DNA from: Granulicoccus phenolivorans DSM 17626 = NBRC 107789 = JCM 15570
Lineage (GTDB): Bacteria > Actinomycetota > Actinomycetes > Propionibacteriales > Propionibacteriaceae
Assembly (NCBI RefSeq): GCF_000423085.1
Contig: NZ_AUHH01000036.1
Coordinates: forward strand, 1 to 44,103
Direction: 5' to 3'
DNA length: 44,103 nucleotides
A program made the translations under genes and the position numbers. This document shows, in pieces, positions 27,955 to 36,584 of this stretch. Under the pieces are notes generated by a model. It was not told the DNA's origin. It made no database searches and saw only the letters and a list, made by a program, of their open reading frames with translations. Every line of letters starts with the position of its first letter. Within the stretch, counting starts at the first letter, position 1.

Positions 27955-30099
27955 ATGAAGCGAATCTCTGTCGACATCGGTGGCACCTTCACCGACTGCT
28001 TCTTCGTGTGGGACGACACCTACATCGAATCCAAGTCGCTCACCACCCACCACAATCTGGCCCTGGGCTTCAACTCGGCCCTGGACAATGCCTGCACCCG
28101 GGCCAATCTGACCCGCGAGGAGGTGCTCGGCCAGGTCGATTCGGTCCGCTACGCGACCACGCTCGGGACGAACGCGCTGATCGAGGGCAAGGGCCCCCGG
28201 GTCGGGGCCCTGGTCACCCATGGCTTCGAGGACACCATTCACATCTCCCGGTCCAAGGGCTACGGTGTCGGCCTCAACGAAGTCAAACAGGGCGACATGG
28301 CAGATGCCCAGCGACCCGACCCGATCGTGCCTCGCCATCTGGTGCGCTCGGTCAAGGAACGGATCGACTCGGTCGGCGAGGTGCTCGTCCCGGTCCAGCG
28401 TGAGGATGTGCGCGAGCAGGTCCGCGAACTGGTCGACAACGGCGCTCAGGCGATCATCGTGGCATTGACCAACTCGACCGAGAACGGTGCCCACGAGCAG
28501 CAGATCCTGGAGATCATTCTGGAGGACTACCCGGCCCACGAGCTCGGGTCGATCCCGGTGCTGCTGTCCAGCCAGGTATCCGGCCGCAAGGGTGAGTACG
28601 TCCGGGCGATGTCGACGGTCGTCGACGGGTTCCTGCACGAGACGATGTTCCATGCGCTGAATCAGCTGTCGTCGAACCTTCGGGGCTCCGGCTATGAGAA
28701 GCCGATGTTGGTCATCCACAACTCCGGCGGGATGGCGCAGTCGAACTCGACCGATGCCCTGCAGACCATCCACTCCGGCCCGATCGCCGGTGTCTCGGGT
28801 GCCCAGCACCTGTCGGAGAGCACCGGACTGGGCGATGTGGTCAGCATGGACATGGGCGGCACCTCCTTCGACATCGGCCTGGTGCCCGAGGGCGGCGTCC
28901 AGCACTACGACTTCCAGCCGGCCATCGGTCGTTGGCTGGTCTCGGTGCCGATGATCCACCTGAACACCCTCGGCGCCGGCGGCGGTTCGATCGCCTCCTA
29001 CGACCGCATCCACCGCGCGGTCCAGATCGGCCCGGAGTCGGCCGGCTCGGACCCGGGCCCGGCCTGCTACGACCGGGGTGGTCTGAACCCGACGGTGACC
29101 GATGCGGACCTGCTGCTCGGCTACCTCGATCCGCACAACTACGCCAACGGGTTCATCAAGTTGAACCCGAAGCGGTCCCGGTTCGCGATCGAGGAGGCGC
29201 TGTGCGACGAACTCGACCTGGATCCGATCGAGGCCGCGAAGGTGATCAAGCGGACCGTCGATGAGTCGATGGCGATCGGCATCGAGATGGAGCTGCGTTC
29301 GCGTGGCGGCGTCGTGGAGGACTACACGATGCTCGCCTACGGCGGCAACGGTCCGCTGCACGCCTGCGGGATCGCCGAGAGCGCCGGCATCTCCAGGATC
29401 CTCTTCCCGCCGTTCGCGTCGGTGTTCTCCGCCCTGGGGGCGGGCAACATGAAGCCGCTGCACATCCACGAGCGCAGCGCGTACGTCGTGCTCTACGAGC
29501 CGATCGGCCGCAAGCTGTTCGACGAGTACGAGCGCTTCAACGACTACGTCGCCGAACTTGAACGTCGCGGCCGGGAGGATCTGATCCGGCAGGGCTACGA
29601 CCCGGCCCTGGCCAAGCACCGGCTCGAGATGGACATGCGTTACGGCAACCAGTTGGTGACCACCGCCGTGGCCTTCGACCTGAACCGGATCAACAGTGTG
29701 GGCGACGTGCTTCAGGTGATCAAGAAGTTCTCCGACATCTACGGCGAACGCTACGGCGAGGGTACGCAGGCGCCCGAGGCCGGGGTCCGGGTCCAGACCA
29801 TCCGCGTCGCGTCCTATATCGACGGCGAAGTGGTGCAGTTCGACGACCTGACCAGTGGCAGCGACCGTGCCACCCCCGAGGCGGTCGGCCAGCGTCTGGT
29901 CCACTTCGTCGGCCACGATGAGCCGATCGAGACGCCGATCTATGACGCCCGTGCCCTCCACGCCGACTATGTCGTGCACGGCCCCGCCGTGATCACCACC
30001 GAATCGACCACCTACCTGGTCGAACAGGGCTGGCGGATCGAGCCGACCCCGCAAGGCGCGGTCTGGTTGCTCAAAGAGTCCGTGACCGCCGCCCAGTAA
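27955..30099 (+). CDS. Ketone carboxylase HyuA-type subunit 2 (AcxA / Apc alpha'-like)
   Basis: A 714-aa hydantoinase A-type ATPase (about 78 kDa), the same length as the AcxA beta subunit of acetone carboxylase (~717 aa). Motif 1 is SVDIGGTFTDCFFVWDD (Asp7) and motif 2 is MDMGGTSFDIGLV (Asp299-Asp306); VRYATTLGTNALIEGKGPRVG, HSGPIAGVSGAQHL and PESAGSDPGPACYDRGG are family blocks. It likely carries out the ATP-dependent activation step, making a phosphorylated ketone enol or carboxyphosphate. GAGGGA precedes the ATG, and the gene follows the gamma gene by 12 bp. Confidence 0.88.
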   Translation: MKRISVDIGGTFTDCFFVWDDTYIESKSLTTHHNLALGFNSALDNACTRANLTREEVLGQVDSVRYATTLGTNALIEGKGPRVGALVTHGFEDTIHISRSKGYGVGLNEVKQGDMADAQRPDPIVPRHLVRSVKERIDSVGEVLVPVQREDVREQVRELVDNGAQAIIVALTNSTENGAHEQQILEIILEDYPAHELGSIPVLLSSQVSGRKGEYVRAMSTVVDGFLHETMFHALNQLSSNLRGSGYEKPMLVIHNSGGMAQSNSTDALQTIHSGPIAGVSGAQHLSESTGLGDVVSMDMGGTSFDIGLVPEGGVQHYDFQPAIGRWLVSVPMIHLNTLGAGGGSIASYDRIHRAVQIGPESAGSDPGPACYDRGGLNPTVTDADLLLGYLDPHNYANGFIKLNPKRSRFAIEEALCDELDLDPIEAAKVIKRTVDESMAIGIEMELRSRGGVVEDYTMLAYGGNGPLHACGIAESAGISRILFPPFASVFSALGAGNMKPLHIHERSAYVVLYEPIGRKLFDEYERFNDYVAELERRGREDLIRQGYDPALAKHRLEMDMRYGNQLVTTAVAFDLNRINSVGDVLQVIKKFSDIYGERYGEGTQAPEAGVRVQTIRVASYIDGEVVQFDDLTSGSDRATPEAVGQRLVHFVGHDEPIETPIYDARALHADYVVHGPAVITTESTTYLVEQGWRIEPTPQGAVWLLKESVTAAQ

Positions 30100-30127
30100 G
30101 TCCCCGTTCGAGCAAAGGAGCAGAACA

Positions 30128-32458
30128 ATGACGATGACCGATACCACCGAACACTCGCACGTCCATCCCACACCGGAGACGCACCTCACGCCGGAGGAGC
30201 AGCAGTGGGTCGATGCGTTCATGAACGACACCACCCTGTTCATCGGGCCGGATCCGCTGATCATGCGCGAGCACCAGATCGCCGAGCGGACGCCGCTGGA
30301 GCAGCGGATTCTCGAGCTCGAGGCGGATCCGCTGCGGGCGGATCGGATCCGTCGCCGGCTCGCCGGGGCCCTGGACGAGGCCTTCGAGATGTGCGAGAGC
30401 ATGGGTGCCGCGCCGGGCGCCAAGTGGGCCGACCTGTCGGTCGCGGTGTACACCGCGTCTGGCGATGTGGCGTACATGTCGAACCGGGGCGTGATCGCGT
30501 TCTCCGCGGTGCTGCACCACCCGATCCGGCACATCATGAAGTACTGGAAGGACGAACCGACCGTCGGGATCCGCCCCGGGGACGGGTTCTTCCACAACGA
30601 TGCCCGCTTCGGCATGGTGCACAACACCGACCAGTCCATGCTGGTCCCGGTCATGCGCGAAGGCGAGATCATCGCCTGGGTCGGCGCGACCATCCATGAG
30701 GGCGAGAACGGCGCCTGCGAACCGGGCGGCATGCCGTCGGGCTCGGAGACTCCGTTCGACGACGGCCTGCGCGCCTCGCCGATCAAGATCGTGGAGGAGG
30801 GCAAGCTGCGTCGCGACCTGCTGACCTTCCTGCAGCACTCCACCCGCGACCCGAAGCTGATGCTCGCCGACATCAAGGTGAAGATGGGCGCGGTCAAGCG
30901 GGTCATGGACATCGTGGACCGAGCGATCGAGGAGTACGGCGTCGAGGCGTTCGTCGGTGCGATCCGGATGACCGTGGAGGATGTGGAGAACGAGGTGCGC
31001 CGCCGGATCGGGGAGATGCCCGATGGCACCGTGACGGTGAACCAGTTCGTGGACTCCACGCTCAAGGAGAACATTCTGATCAAGTTCGCGGCCAAGATCA
31101 CCGTTCAGGGAGAACGACTGATCGTCGACCTGACCGGGACCGGGCCGGAGATCATCAACCGCGCGATCAACTCGCCGTTGTCGTCGACCAAGGCGTTCTT
31201 CGCGCAGGCGATCCTGTCCTATTGGTGGCCGGATCTGCCTCGGTCGACCGGGGCACTGTCGCCGATCGAGATCATTTCCGAGGTCGGGACGTGGGCCGAC
31301 TGCTCCTATGACGCCCCGACCGGACAGAACCTGCAGGCGTCCTTCCGTGCCTTCACCGCCCTGCAGACCGCGTACGCGAAGCTGCAGTTCTCGGTGGAGG
31401 AGAAGTACGCGAACGTGATCAGCCCCTGGTTCAACCAGATCAACAACTTCCTGTGGGGCGGCACGACCCAGCACGGGGAGCAGGTGGGCAACCTGTGCGC
31501 CGACCTGAACGGCATGGGCGGGGGCGCGAAGGCGTTCCATGACGGCGAGGATGCGGTCGCACCGCTCTTCTGCGCCATGGCCGACACCGGCGAGCAGGAG
31601 GTCATGGAGGAGGAGGTGCCGTTCCTCCAGCTGGTCAGCAAGCGACTGGTCCGCGACAACCAGGGGTTCGGCAAGTACCGCGGTGGGATGGGCTACGAGA
31701 TGATCGTGGCCGCTCGCAACACCGACTCCTGGGGCTTCATGACGGTGACCTCGGGGGCGAAGTTCTCCTCGGTCGGCGGACTGTTCGGCGGGTACGGCTG
31801 TCCGACCTATCCGCTGGCGATGGTCAAGGGGATCAACATCTTCGACATCGTGAAGAACGATCCGAGCGCATTCGATCTGTCCATGGAACGGGTGATGAAC
31901 GAACAGCCGTACGAGGGCGGTTCCTACACCACCTATCACATGGGCCTGCAGTTCGACATCGCCCAGGAGGGCGAGCTGTACATGATCTCGCAGGGTTCAG
32001 GGGGCGGCTACGGCGACGTGCTCGAGCGCGATCCGGAGCTGGTGATGGAGGACCTGCAACTGGACCGGATCTCCGCTCAGGTGGCGCACGACATCTACCG
32101 GGTGGCGTGGAATCCCGACACGTACGTGGTGGACGCCGAGGCGACGAGCAAGCTGCGCGCCAGCGAGCGTCAGGAGCGGCTGCGTCGGGGTAAGCCGTAC
32201 GCGGAGTTCGTGGCCGAGTTCGTCACCGAGGAGCCACCGGCCGAGTTGCCCTACTACGGCTCGTGGGGTCAGGACAATGACCAAGAGGTGCTGGCCACCG
32301 TCTGGGATCACCAGGGTCCCAAGCGGGTCCGAGGGCCCATCTCGGAGATTCCGCTGATCAATGTGCCGAATCGGCATGTGATGAAGATCGCGCGGTTGGA
32401 GGCGCGGATCGCCGAACTTGAGGCCAAGCACGGCGAGACGGTCAAGCGTCTGGTCTGA
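30128..32458 (+). CDS. Ketone carboxylase HyuB-type subunit (AcxB / Apc beta-like)
   Basis: A 776-aa hydantoinase B-family protein (about 86 kDa), like the AcxB alpha subunit of acetone carboxylase (~770 aa). HyuB subunits hold the carboxylation site; in acetone carboxylase it carries manganese. His156, Asp158, His165 and Asp168 in FFHNDARFGMVHNTDQ are candidate metal ligands, inferred by position. Other family stretches are IHEGENGACEPGGMP, GTGPEIINRAINSPLSSTK, KYRGGMGYEMIV and SQGSGGGYGDVLERDPELV. AAAGGAGC precedes the ATG. A strong RNA hairpin follows the gene. Confidence 0.88.
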   Translation: MTMTDTTEHSHVHPTPETHLTPEEQQWVDAFMNDTTLFIGPDPLIMREHQIAERTPLEQRILELEADPLRADRIRRRLAGALDEAFEMCESMGAAPGAKWADLSVAVYTASGDVAYMSNRGVIAFSAVLHHPIRHIMKYWKDEPTVGIRPGDGFFHNDARFGMVHNTDQSMLVPVMREGEIIAWVGATIHEGENGACEPGGMPSGSETPFDDGLRASPIKIVEEGKLRRDLLTFLQHSTRDPKLMLADIKVKMGAVKRVMDIVDRAIEEYGVEAFVGAIRMTVEDVENEVRRRIGEMPDGTVTVNQFVDSTLKENILIKFAAKITVQGERLIVDLTGTGPEIINRAINSPLSSTKAFFAQAILSYWWPDLPRSTGALSPIEIISEVGTWADCSYDAPTGQNLQASFRAFTALQTAYAKLQFSVEEKYANVISPWFNQINNFLWGGTTQHGEQVGNLCADLNGMGGGAKAFHDGEDAVAPLFCAMADTGEQEVMEEEVPFLQLVSKRLVRDNQGFGKYRGGMGYEMIVAARNTDSWGFMTVTSGAKFSSVGGLFGGYGCPTYPLAMVKGINIFDIVKNDPSAFDLSMERVMNEQPYEGGSYTTYHMGLQFDIAQEGELYMISQGSGGGYGDVLERDPELVMEDLQLDRISAQVAHDIYRVAWNPDTYVVDAEATSKLRASERQERLRRGKPYAEFVAEFVTEEPPAELPYYGSWGQDNDQEVLATVWDHQGPKRVRGPISEIPLINVPNRHVMKIARLEARIAELEAKHGETVKRLV

Positions 32459-32473
32459 GGGATCACCACGGCA

Positions 32474-32503
32474 CGGGGTCCGGGGCTGCTGCTCCGGGCC
32501 CCG
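32474..32503 (+). promoter_or_regulatory. Strong intergenic RNA hairpin in the carboxylase operon
   Basis: CGGGGTCCGGGG (32474-32485) and CTCCGGGCCCCG (32492-32503) pair over 12 bp, with two G-U pairs, around the loop CTGCTG. There is no U-run. It lies 15 bp after the HyuB gene stop and 37 bp before the last gene; it may stop part of transcription or protect mRNA ends. Confidence 0.5.
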
Positions 32504-32540
32504 CGCCGCCGCCGAATCACTATCACAGGAGATGAAACAG

Positions 32541-33314
32541 ATGTCTGACACCTTTGTGGCGCTGTTGACCAGCGCCGACGGCGGCCTCATCCTCGATGCC
32601 GCCGATTACACCCAGCGGGTGCTGTTGCAGGGGCGGGCCGAGCCCTGGTCCGATGCGACTGCGTACGCGAACCATCTGCGCCAGGCTCAGGCGCTGCTCA
32701 AACCAGCGGTGGCCCTGCTGCCGCTGGATCGCCTGATGCGGACCCAGCTGGCCACCGACCAGGCACTGCGGGAGGCGATGGTGGCCAAGTCGCGTCGCGG
32801 GTATGCCGCGCGGGCCCTGCTCAGCGACGAAACACTCAAAGAGCTGGCCCGGGCGCAGGTCCGCACAGCGACGCAGACCCAGCGGGAGCCAGTGCTGCTG
32901 CAACTGCCGGCGCCGAAGGTCCTGCTCCAGCTGGCCGCTGCGGCGGTTCGCCCCGGAGCCGGCGATGAGTTCGACGACGATGATGCCGAGAACGTCGCGA
33001 TGTACTTCGCCGACTGGTCACGCGGGTTCGCCGAGGCGCCGGTGGCCGGGGTTATCTTCGACGAGCGCGGAGGTGTTGCTTCGGCCGAGAGCTGGGGGCC
33101 GATCCTCAACACCGCGCGCCACTACGGGTGGCCCGTCGGGCTGCGGGGCGTCGACCGCGTCCGGTTCCTCGAGCCGGAAGTAACGCTGCCGGTCATCTCG
33201 GCTGCTGAGTTCGACACTGCGACCTTGCCGACCGCAGTGGCGCTCGTGGAGGTTCCGGTCGATGCCGTGCCCGAGGATGTCTTGGCCCGGCTGGCGACGC
33301 TGCGCGCAGCCTGA
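32541..33314 (+). CDS. Last gene of the carboxylase operon, possible Apc5/epsilon-like subunit
   Basis: A 257-aa protein (about 28 kDa) without signal peptide or membrane segment. It is mostly helical, with LRQAQALLKPAVALLPLDRLMRTQLATDQALREAMVAK, read in parts, as a long amphipathic region, then an acidic stretch DEFDDDDAENVAMYF, and an alpha/beta C-terminus. No catalytic motif is recognised. AGGAG at 32528-32532 lies 8 nt before the ATG. Acetophenone carboxylase has a fifth subunit of about 34 kDa encoded last in its operon; matching position and size class suggest the same role, but I see no sequence feature that proves it. Confidence 0.6.
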   Translation: MSDTFVALLTSADGGLILDAADYTQRVLLQGRAEPWSDATAYANHLRQAQALLKPAVALLPLDRLMRTQLATDQALREAMVAKSRRGYAARALLSDETLKELARAQVRTATQTQREPVLLQLPAPKVLLQLAAAAVRPGAGDEFDDDDAENVAMYFADWSRGFAEAPVAGVIFDERGGVASAESWGPILNTARHYGWPVGLRGVDRVRFLEPEVTLPVISAAEFDTATLPTAVALVEVPVDAVPEDVLARLATLRAA

Positions 33315-33333
33315 GCCTGGCGGCAACTGTCCG

Positions 33334-33408
33334 AATCAAGGTCTCCTCGTCCGGCTGGGCTGCCCAAATGCGGGCCGACCGGAACCGCCTGGTTGTGAGA
33401 CCTTGATT
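33334..33408. repeat. Inverted repeat at the right edge of the island
   Basis: AATCAAGGTCTC (33334-33345) and GAGACCTTGATT (33397-33408) are perfect 12-bp arms with 51 bp between. Similarity continues imperfectly outward (AACTGTC against AATTGCC read inverted). The whole 33315-33615 gap holds this repeat, a short unexplained open frame on the minus strand (33453-33590) and the helY leader; I see nothing else. Confidence 0.7.
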
Positions 33409-33585
33409 TCAGGCAATTCCGGGTCGGTTCCATCGCGAGCCGAGCCGGTTCAGCCGCGCTGCAGCACGGTGGCATGGTTGGCGACCGCCGGCCCACCCAG
33501 GCCGAACCCGCCGATCCGCTCCGCGCCGGGCAGGGGCACACCAGGAGCGGCGATTCGGGCGCCGGGGGAACGGGTTGCGCGCGTG

Positions 33586-33611
33586 TAATCTCAACTCAGC
33601 ACCCTAGGAGG
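33586..33611 (+). promoter_or_regulatory. helY -10 box and ribosome binding site
   Basis: TAATCT (33586-33591) fits a -10 box, and TAGGAGG (33605-33611) is a strong ribosome site just before ATG 33616. No convincing -35 is visible. Confidence 0.45.
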
Positions 33612-33615
33612 ACGC

Positions 33616-36498
33616 ATGGACTCAGATGTCGAGTTGAGCCCGGCGGAGCGGATGGCCCGGTTCAAGGCTCGTCAACGCTCCCCGCTGGCCGCCGAGTTCG
33701 CCGATGGGTACGGCTTCGAGTTCGATCCCTTCCAGCAGGAGGCCTGCGCGCATATCGAGGCGGGCCGCGGCGTACTGGTGGCGGCCCCGACCGGTGCGGG
33801 CAAGACGATCGCCGGGGAGTTCGCCGTCTGGCTGGCCCGCAAACAGGGCAAGAAGGCGTTCTACACCACGCCGATCAAGGCGCTGTCCAATCAGAAGTAC
33901 AACGACTTCGTCGCCACCCACGGGGCCGACCACGTCGGGCTGCTGACCGGGGACACCTCGATCAATTCCGAGGCGCCGATCGTGGTGATGACCACCGAGG
34001 TGCTGCGGAACATGATCTACGCCCGCTCGGCCACCCTGGAGGGCCTCGGGTATGTGGTGATGGACGAGGTGCACTACCTCGCCGATCGGTTCCGCGGCGC
34101 GGTCTGGGAGGAAGTCATCATCGGCCTGGCCGAGTCGGTCCAACTGGTCGCCCTGTCGGCGACGGTGTCGAACGCGGAGGAGTTCGGCGACTGGCTCGCC
34201 GAGGTCCGCGGCGACTCCGGATCCGGCGAGCCGGGGTCGCGCCAGGTCGAGATCGTGGTCTCCGAACGGCGTCCGGTCCCGCTCTACCAGCACGTCCTGG
34301 TGGGCCGGCGGCTGTACGACCTGTTCGAGGACGAGGCCCCGACCGCGATCACCGACGCGACCGTGCCGCAACGGCGGGCCGAGGTGAATCCGGCGCTGCT
34401 GCGGGTTTCCAAGCAGGAGGCCCGGATCGTCCGGGACGATTCCCGGCACGCCCGGGGCCGCTCCGGTCGGGGCAAGCGCGGCCGGCCCGCGTCCAAGTAC
34501 GGCGGCGACGCCCATCGCAGTCATACCGAGCGCAGCCAGCACAAACCGGCCAGCCGCGCCGACATCGTGCGTACGCTGGAGAACGCCGACCTGCTCCCGG
34601 CGATCATCTTCATCTTCTCCCGGGTCGGCTGCGACGCGGCGGTCAAGCAGATGCTCGGCTCCCAGTTGCGGCTCACCAACTCGGTGGAACGCGCCGAGAT
34701 CCTGCACATCGCCGCCGAACACACTGCCGGCCTCACCGATGCCGACCTGGCCGCGCTGGAGTACGACACCTTCCTGGACGCCCTGGAACGCGGGATCGCG
34801 GCACACCACGCCGGGATGCTGCCGGTGTTCAAGGAGTGCGTCGAGGAATGCTTCGTACGCGGCCTGATCAAGGTCGTGTGCGCCACCGAAACCCTCGCCC
34901 TGGGCATCAACATGCCGGCCCGCTCGGTGGTGCTGGAGAAGCTGGTGAAGTACAACGGCGAGACCCACGCCGACATCACGCCGGGGGAGTACACCCAGCT
35001 GACCGGTCGCGCCGGGCGCCGCGGGATCGACACCGAGGGCCACGCCGTGGTGCTGTGGCAGCCCGGGTTCGACCCGCGCGCGGTCGCGGGGCTGGCGAGC
35101 AAGCGTACCTATCCGCTGAAGTCGTCGTTCCATCCGACGTACAACATGGCGGTCAACATGATCGGTGCCGTCGGCCGCGACCACGCCCGCTCCCTGCTGG
35201 AGCAGTCCTTCGCGCAGTACCAGACCGACCGGTCCGTGGTCGGACTGGCCCGGACGGTGCAGCGCAACACCGAGAAGATCGACCAGTTCCTGGCCCAGGC
35301 CGAGTGTGACCGGGGCGATTTCGCCGAGTACGCCCACCTGCGCGCCGAGATCTCCGATCTGGAGGCCGAGGCGGCCCGCTCCCGCAAGGTGGACCGGCGC
35401 GCCGAGGCGTACCAGTCGCTGCTGGAACTCAGCCCCGGCGACATCATCCACGTCCCGACCGGCAAGATGCAGGGCTGGGCGGTGATCCTGGACCCGGGGG
35501 TGCGCTCGCACCGCGAGGAGCCGCACCCGCTGATCCTGGCCGAGGACCGGCAGACCAAGCGGCTCACCCTGCACGACTTCCCGACCCCGGTGAAGCCGGT
35601 CGGCCGGATCCGGATCCCGAAACATTTCAGCGTCAAGGAAGCCCACGACCGGCGGTCCCTGGCCGCCGCGCTGCGGTCGAAGCTGGGGGAGATCGACCTG
35701 TCCCCGGAGCGCTGGCGCCCCGGTGCGATGGACGAACTGGTCGTCGAACAGATCGCCGAACTGCGACACCAACTGGCGACCCATCCCTGCCACCGCTGCC
35801 CCGACCGGGAGGAGCACGCCCGCCTGGCCGAGCGCGCGATCCGGCTGGAACGGGAGAACCAGGGACTCGAGGACCGGATGGCGAAGCGGACCAATACGAT
35901 CGCGGTCCACTTCGACCGGATCTGTGTCGTGCTCGACGCCTTCGGTTACCTCGCCGGCGGGCCGGAGGCGGGGACCGGGGAAGTCACCCCGCAGGGCCGG
36001 ATGCTGGCCCGGATCTACAACGAGTTGGATCTGGTCGCGGCCGAATGCGTACGGCGGGGCGTGTTCGACGACCTGTCGGTCCCGCAGCTGGCGGCGGTGC
36101 TGTCCTGCCTGGTCTACGAGGCGCGGCGGGACCGGCGCAACGAGCCGCCGCGGATGCCCGACCAGGAGACCGATTCCGCGATCGAGCAGGTGCGGGCGAT
36201 CCATCGTGAGGTCTCCCTGGCCGAGCGGGACACGAAACTGGAACGCGGGCCCGAGCCGGAGGCCGGCTTCGCCGAGGCGGCGTACGCCTGGGCGGCGGGC
36301 CGGCCGCTGAGCACGGTGCTGCGCCAGTCCGGCCTGACCGCCGGGGACTTCGTCCGCTGGGTGCGGCAGGTGATCGACTTCGCCGATCAGGTGGGCAACG
36401 CCGCGGCCGGGATCGAGCGCGGCGAGCTGCGGGCCCAGTGCCGGGCGGTGGTCCGGGCGATGCGTCGCGGCGTCGTGGCGTACCAGTCGGATCAGTGA
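33616..36498 (+). CDS. helY: Ski2/HelY-family DEAD/DEAH-box RNA helicase
   Basis: A 960-aa helicase. Motif I is AAPTGAGKT (residues 56-64), motif II DEVH (150-153), motif III LSATVSN, and motif VI QLTGRAGRRG. The C-terminal half is the long Ski2-like extension (DSH-type helical region). It is annotated as an ATP-dependent helicase in mycobacteria (HelY, Rv2092c), where it follows tatC; RNA processing or ribosome maturation are likely roles. Here it is separated from tatC by the kinase gene and the 11 kb island. It has its own strong ribosome site. Confidence 0.94.
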   Translation: MDSDVELSPAERMARFKARQRSPLAAEFADGYGFEFDPFQQEACAHIEAGRGVLVAAPTGAGKTIAGEFAVWLARKQGKKAFYTTPIKALSNQKYNDFVATHGADHVGLLTGDTSINSEAPIVVMTTEVLRNMIYARSATLEGLGYVVMDEVHYLADRFRGAVWEEVIIGLAESVQLVALSATVSNAEEFGDWLAEVRGDSGSGEPGSRQVEIVVSERRPVPLYQHVLVGRRLYDLFEDEAPTAITDATVPQRRAEVNPALLRVSKQEARIVRDDSRHARGRSGRGKRGRPASKYGGDAHRSHTERSQHKPASRADIVRTLENADLLPAIIFIFSRVGCDAAVKQMLGSQLRLTNSVERAEILHIAAEHTAGLTDADLAALEYDTFLDALERGIAAHHAGMLPVFKECVEECFVRGLIKVVCATETLALGINMPARSVVLEKLVKYNGETHADITPGEYTQLTGRAGRRGIDTEGHAVVLWQPGFDPRAVAGLASKRTYPLKSSFHPTYNMAVNMIGAVGRDHARSLLEQSFAQYQTDRSVVGLARTVQRNTEKIDQFLAQAECDRGDFAEYAHLRAEISDLEAEAARSRKVDRRAEAYQSLLELSPGDIIHVPTGKMQGWAVILDPGVRSHREEPHPLILAEDRQTKRLTLHDFPTPVKPVGRIRIPKHFSVKEAHDRRSLAAALRSKLGEIDLSPERWRPGAMDELVVEQIAELRHQLATHPCHRCPDREEHARLAERAIRLERENQGLEDRMAKRTNTIAVHFDRICVVLDAFGYLAGGPEAGTGEVTPQGRMLARIYNELDLVAAECVRRGVFDDLSVPQLAAVLSCLVYEARRDRRNEPPRMPDQETDSAIEQVRAIHREVSLAERDTKLERGPEPEAGFAEAAYAWAAGRPLSTVLRQSGLTAGDFVRWVRQVIDFADQVGNAAAGIERGELRAQCRAVVRAMRRGVVAYQSDQ

Positions 36499-36584
36499 CC
36501 CCGGACGCGGGCAGCCGATTGTGCCGCGCTCCGGGTGGGACCGGCTAAGGTCGGGGTCACCATAACCGAATGGGGGAGCGAATC

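Noticed and set aside
27376-31101. 1241-codon open frame on the minus strand
   Set aside because: It lies antisense to three clear carboxylase genes and reads as low-information Arg/Val/His sequence; it is an effect of high GC content.
33474-35309. 611-codon plus-strand frame
   Set aside because: It overlaps helY in another frame and is Arg/Gly-rich filler, while helY has all helicase motifs.
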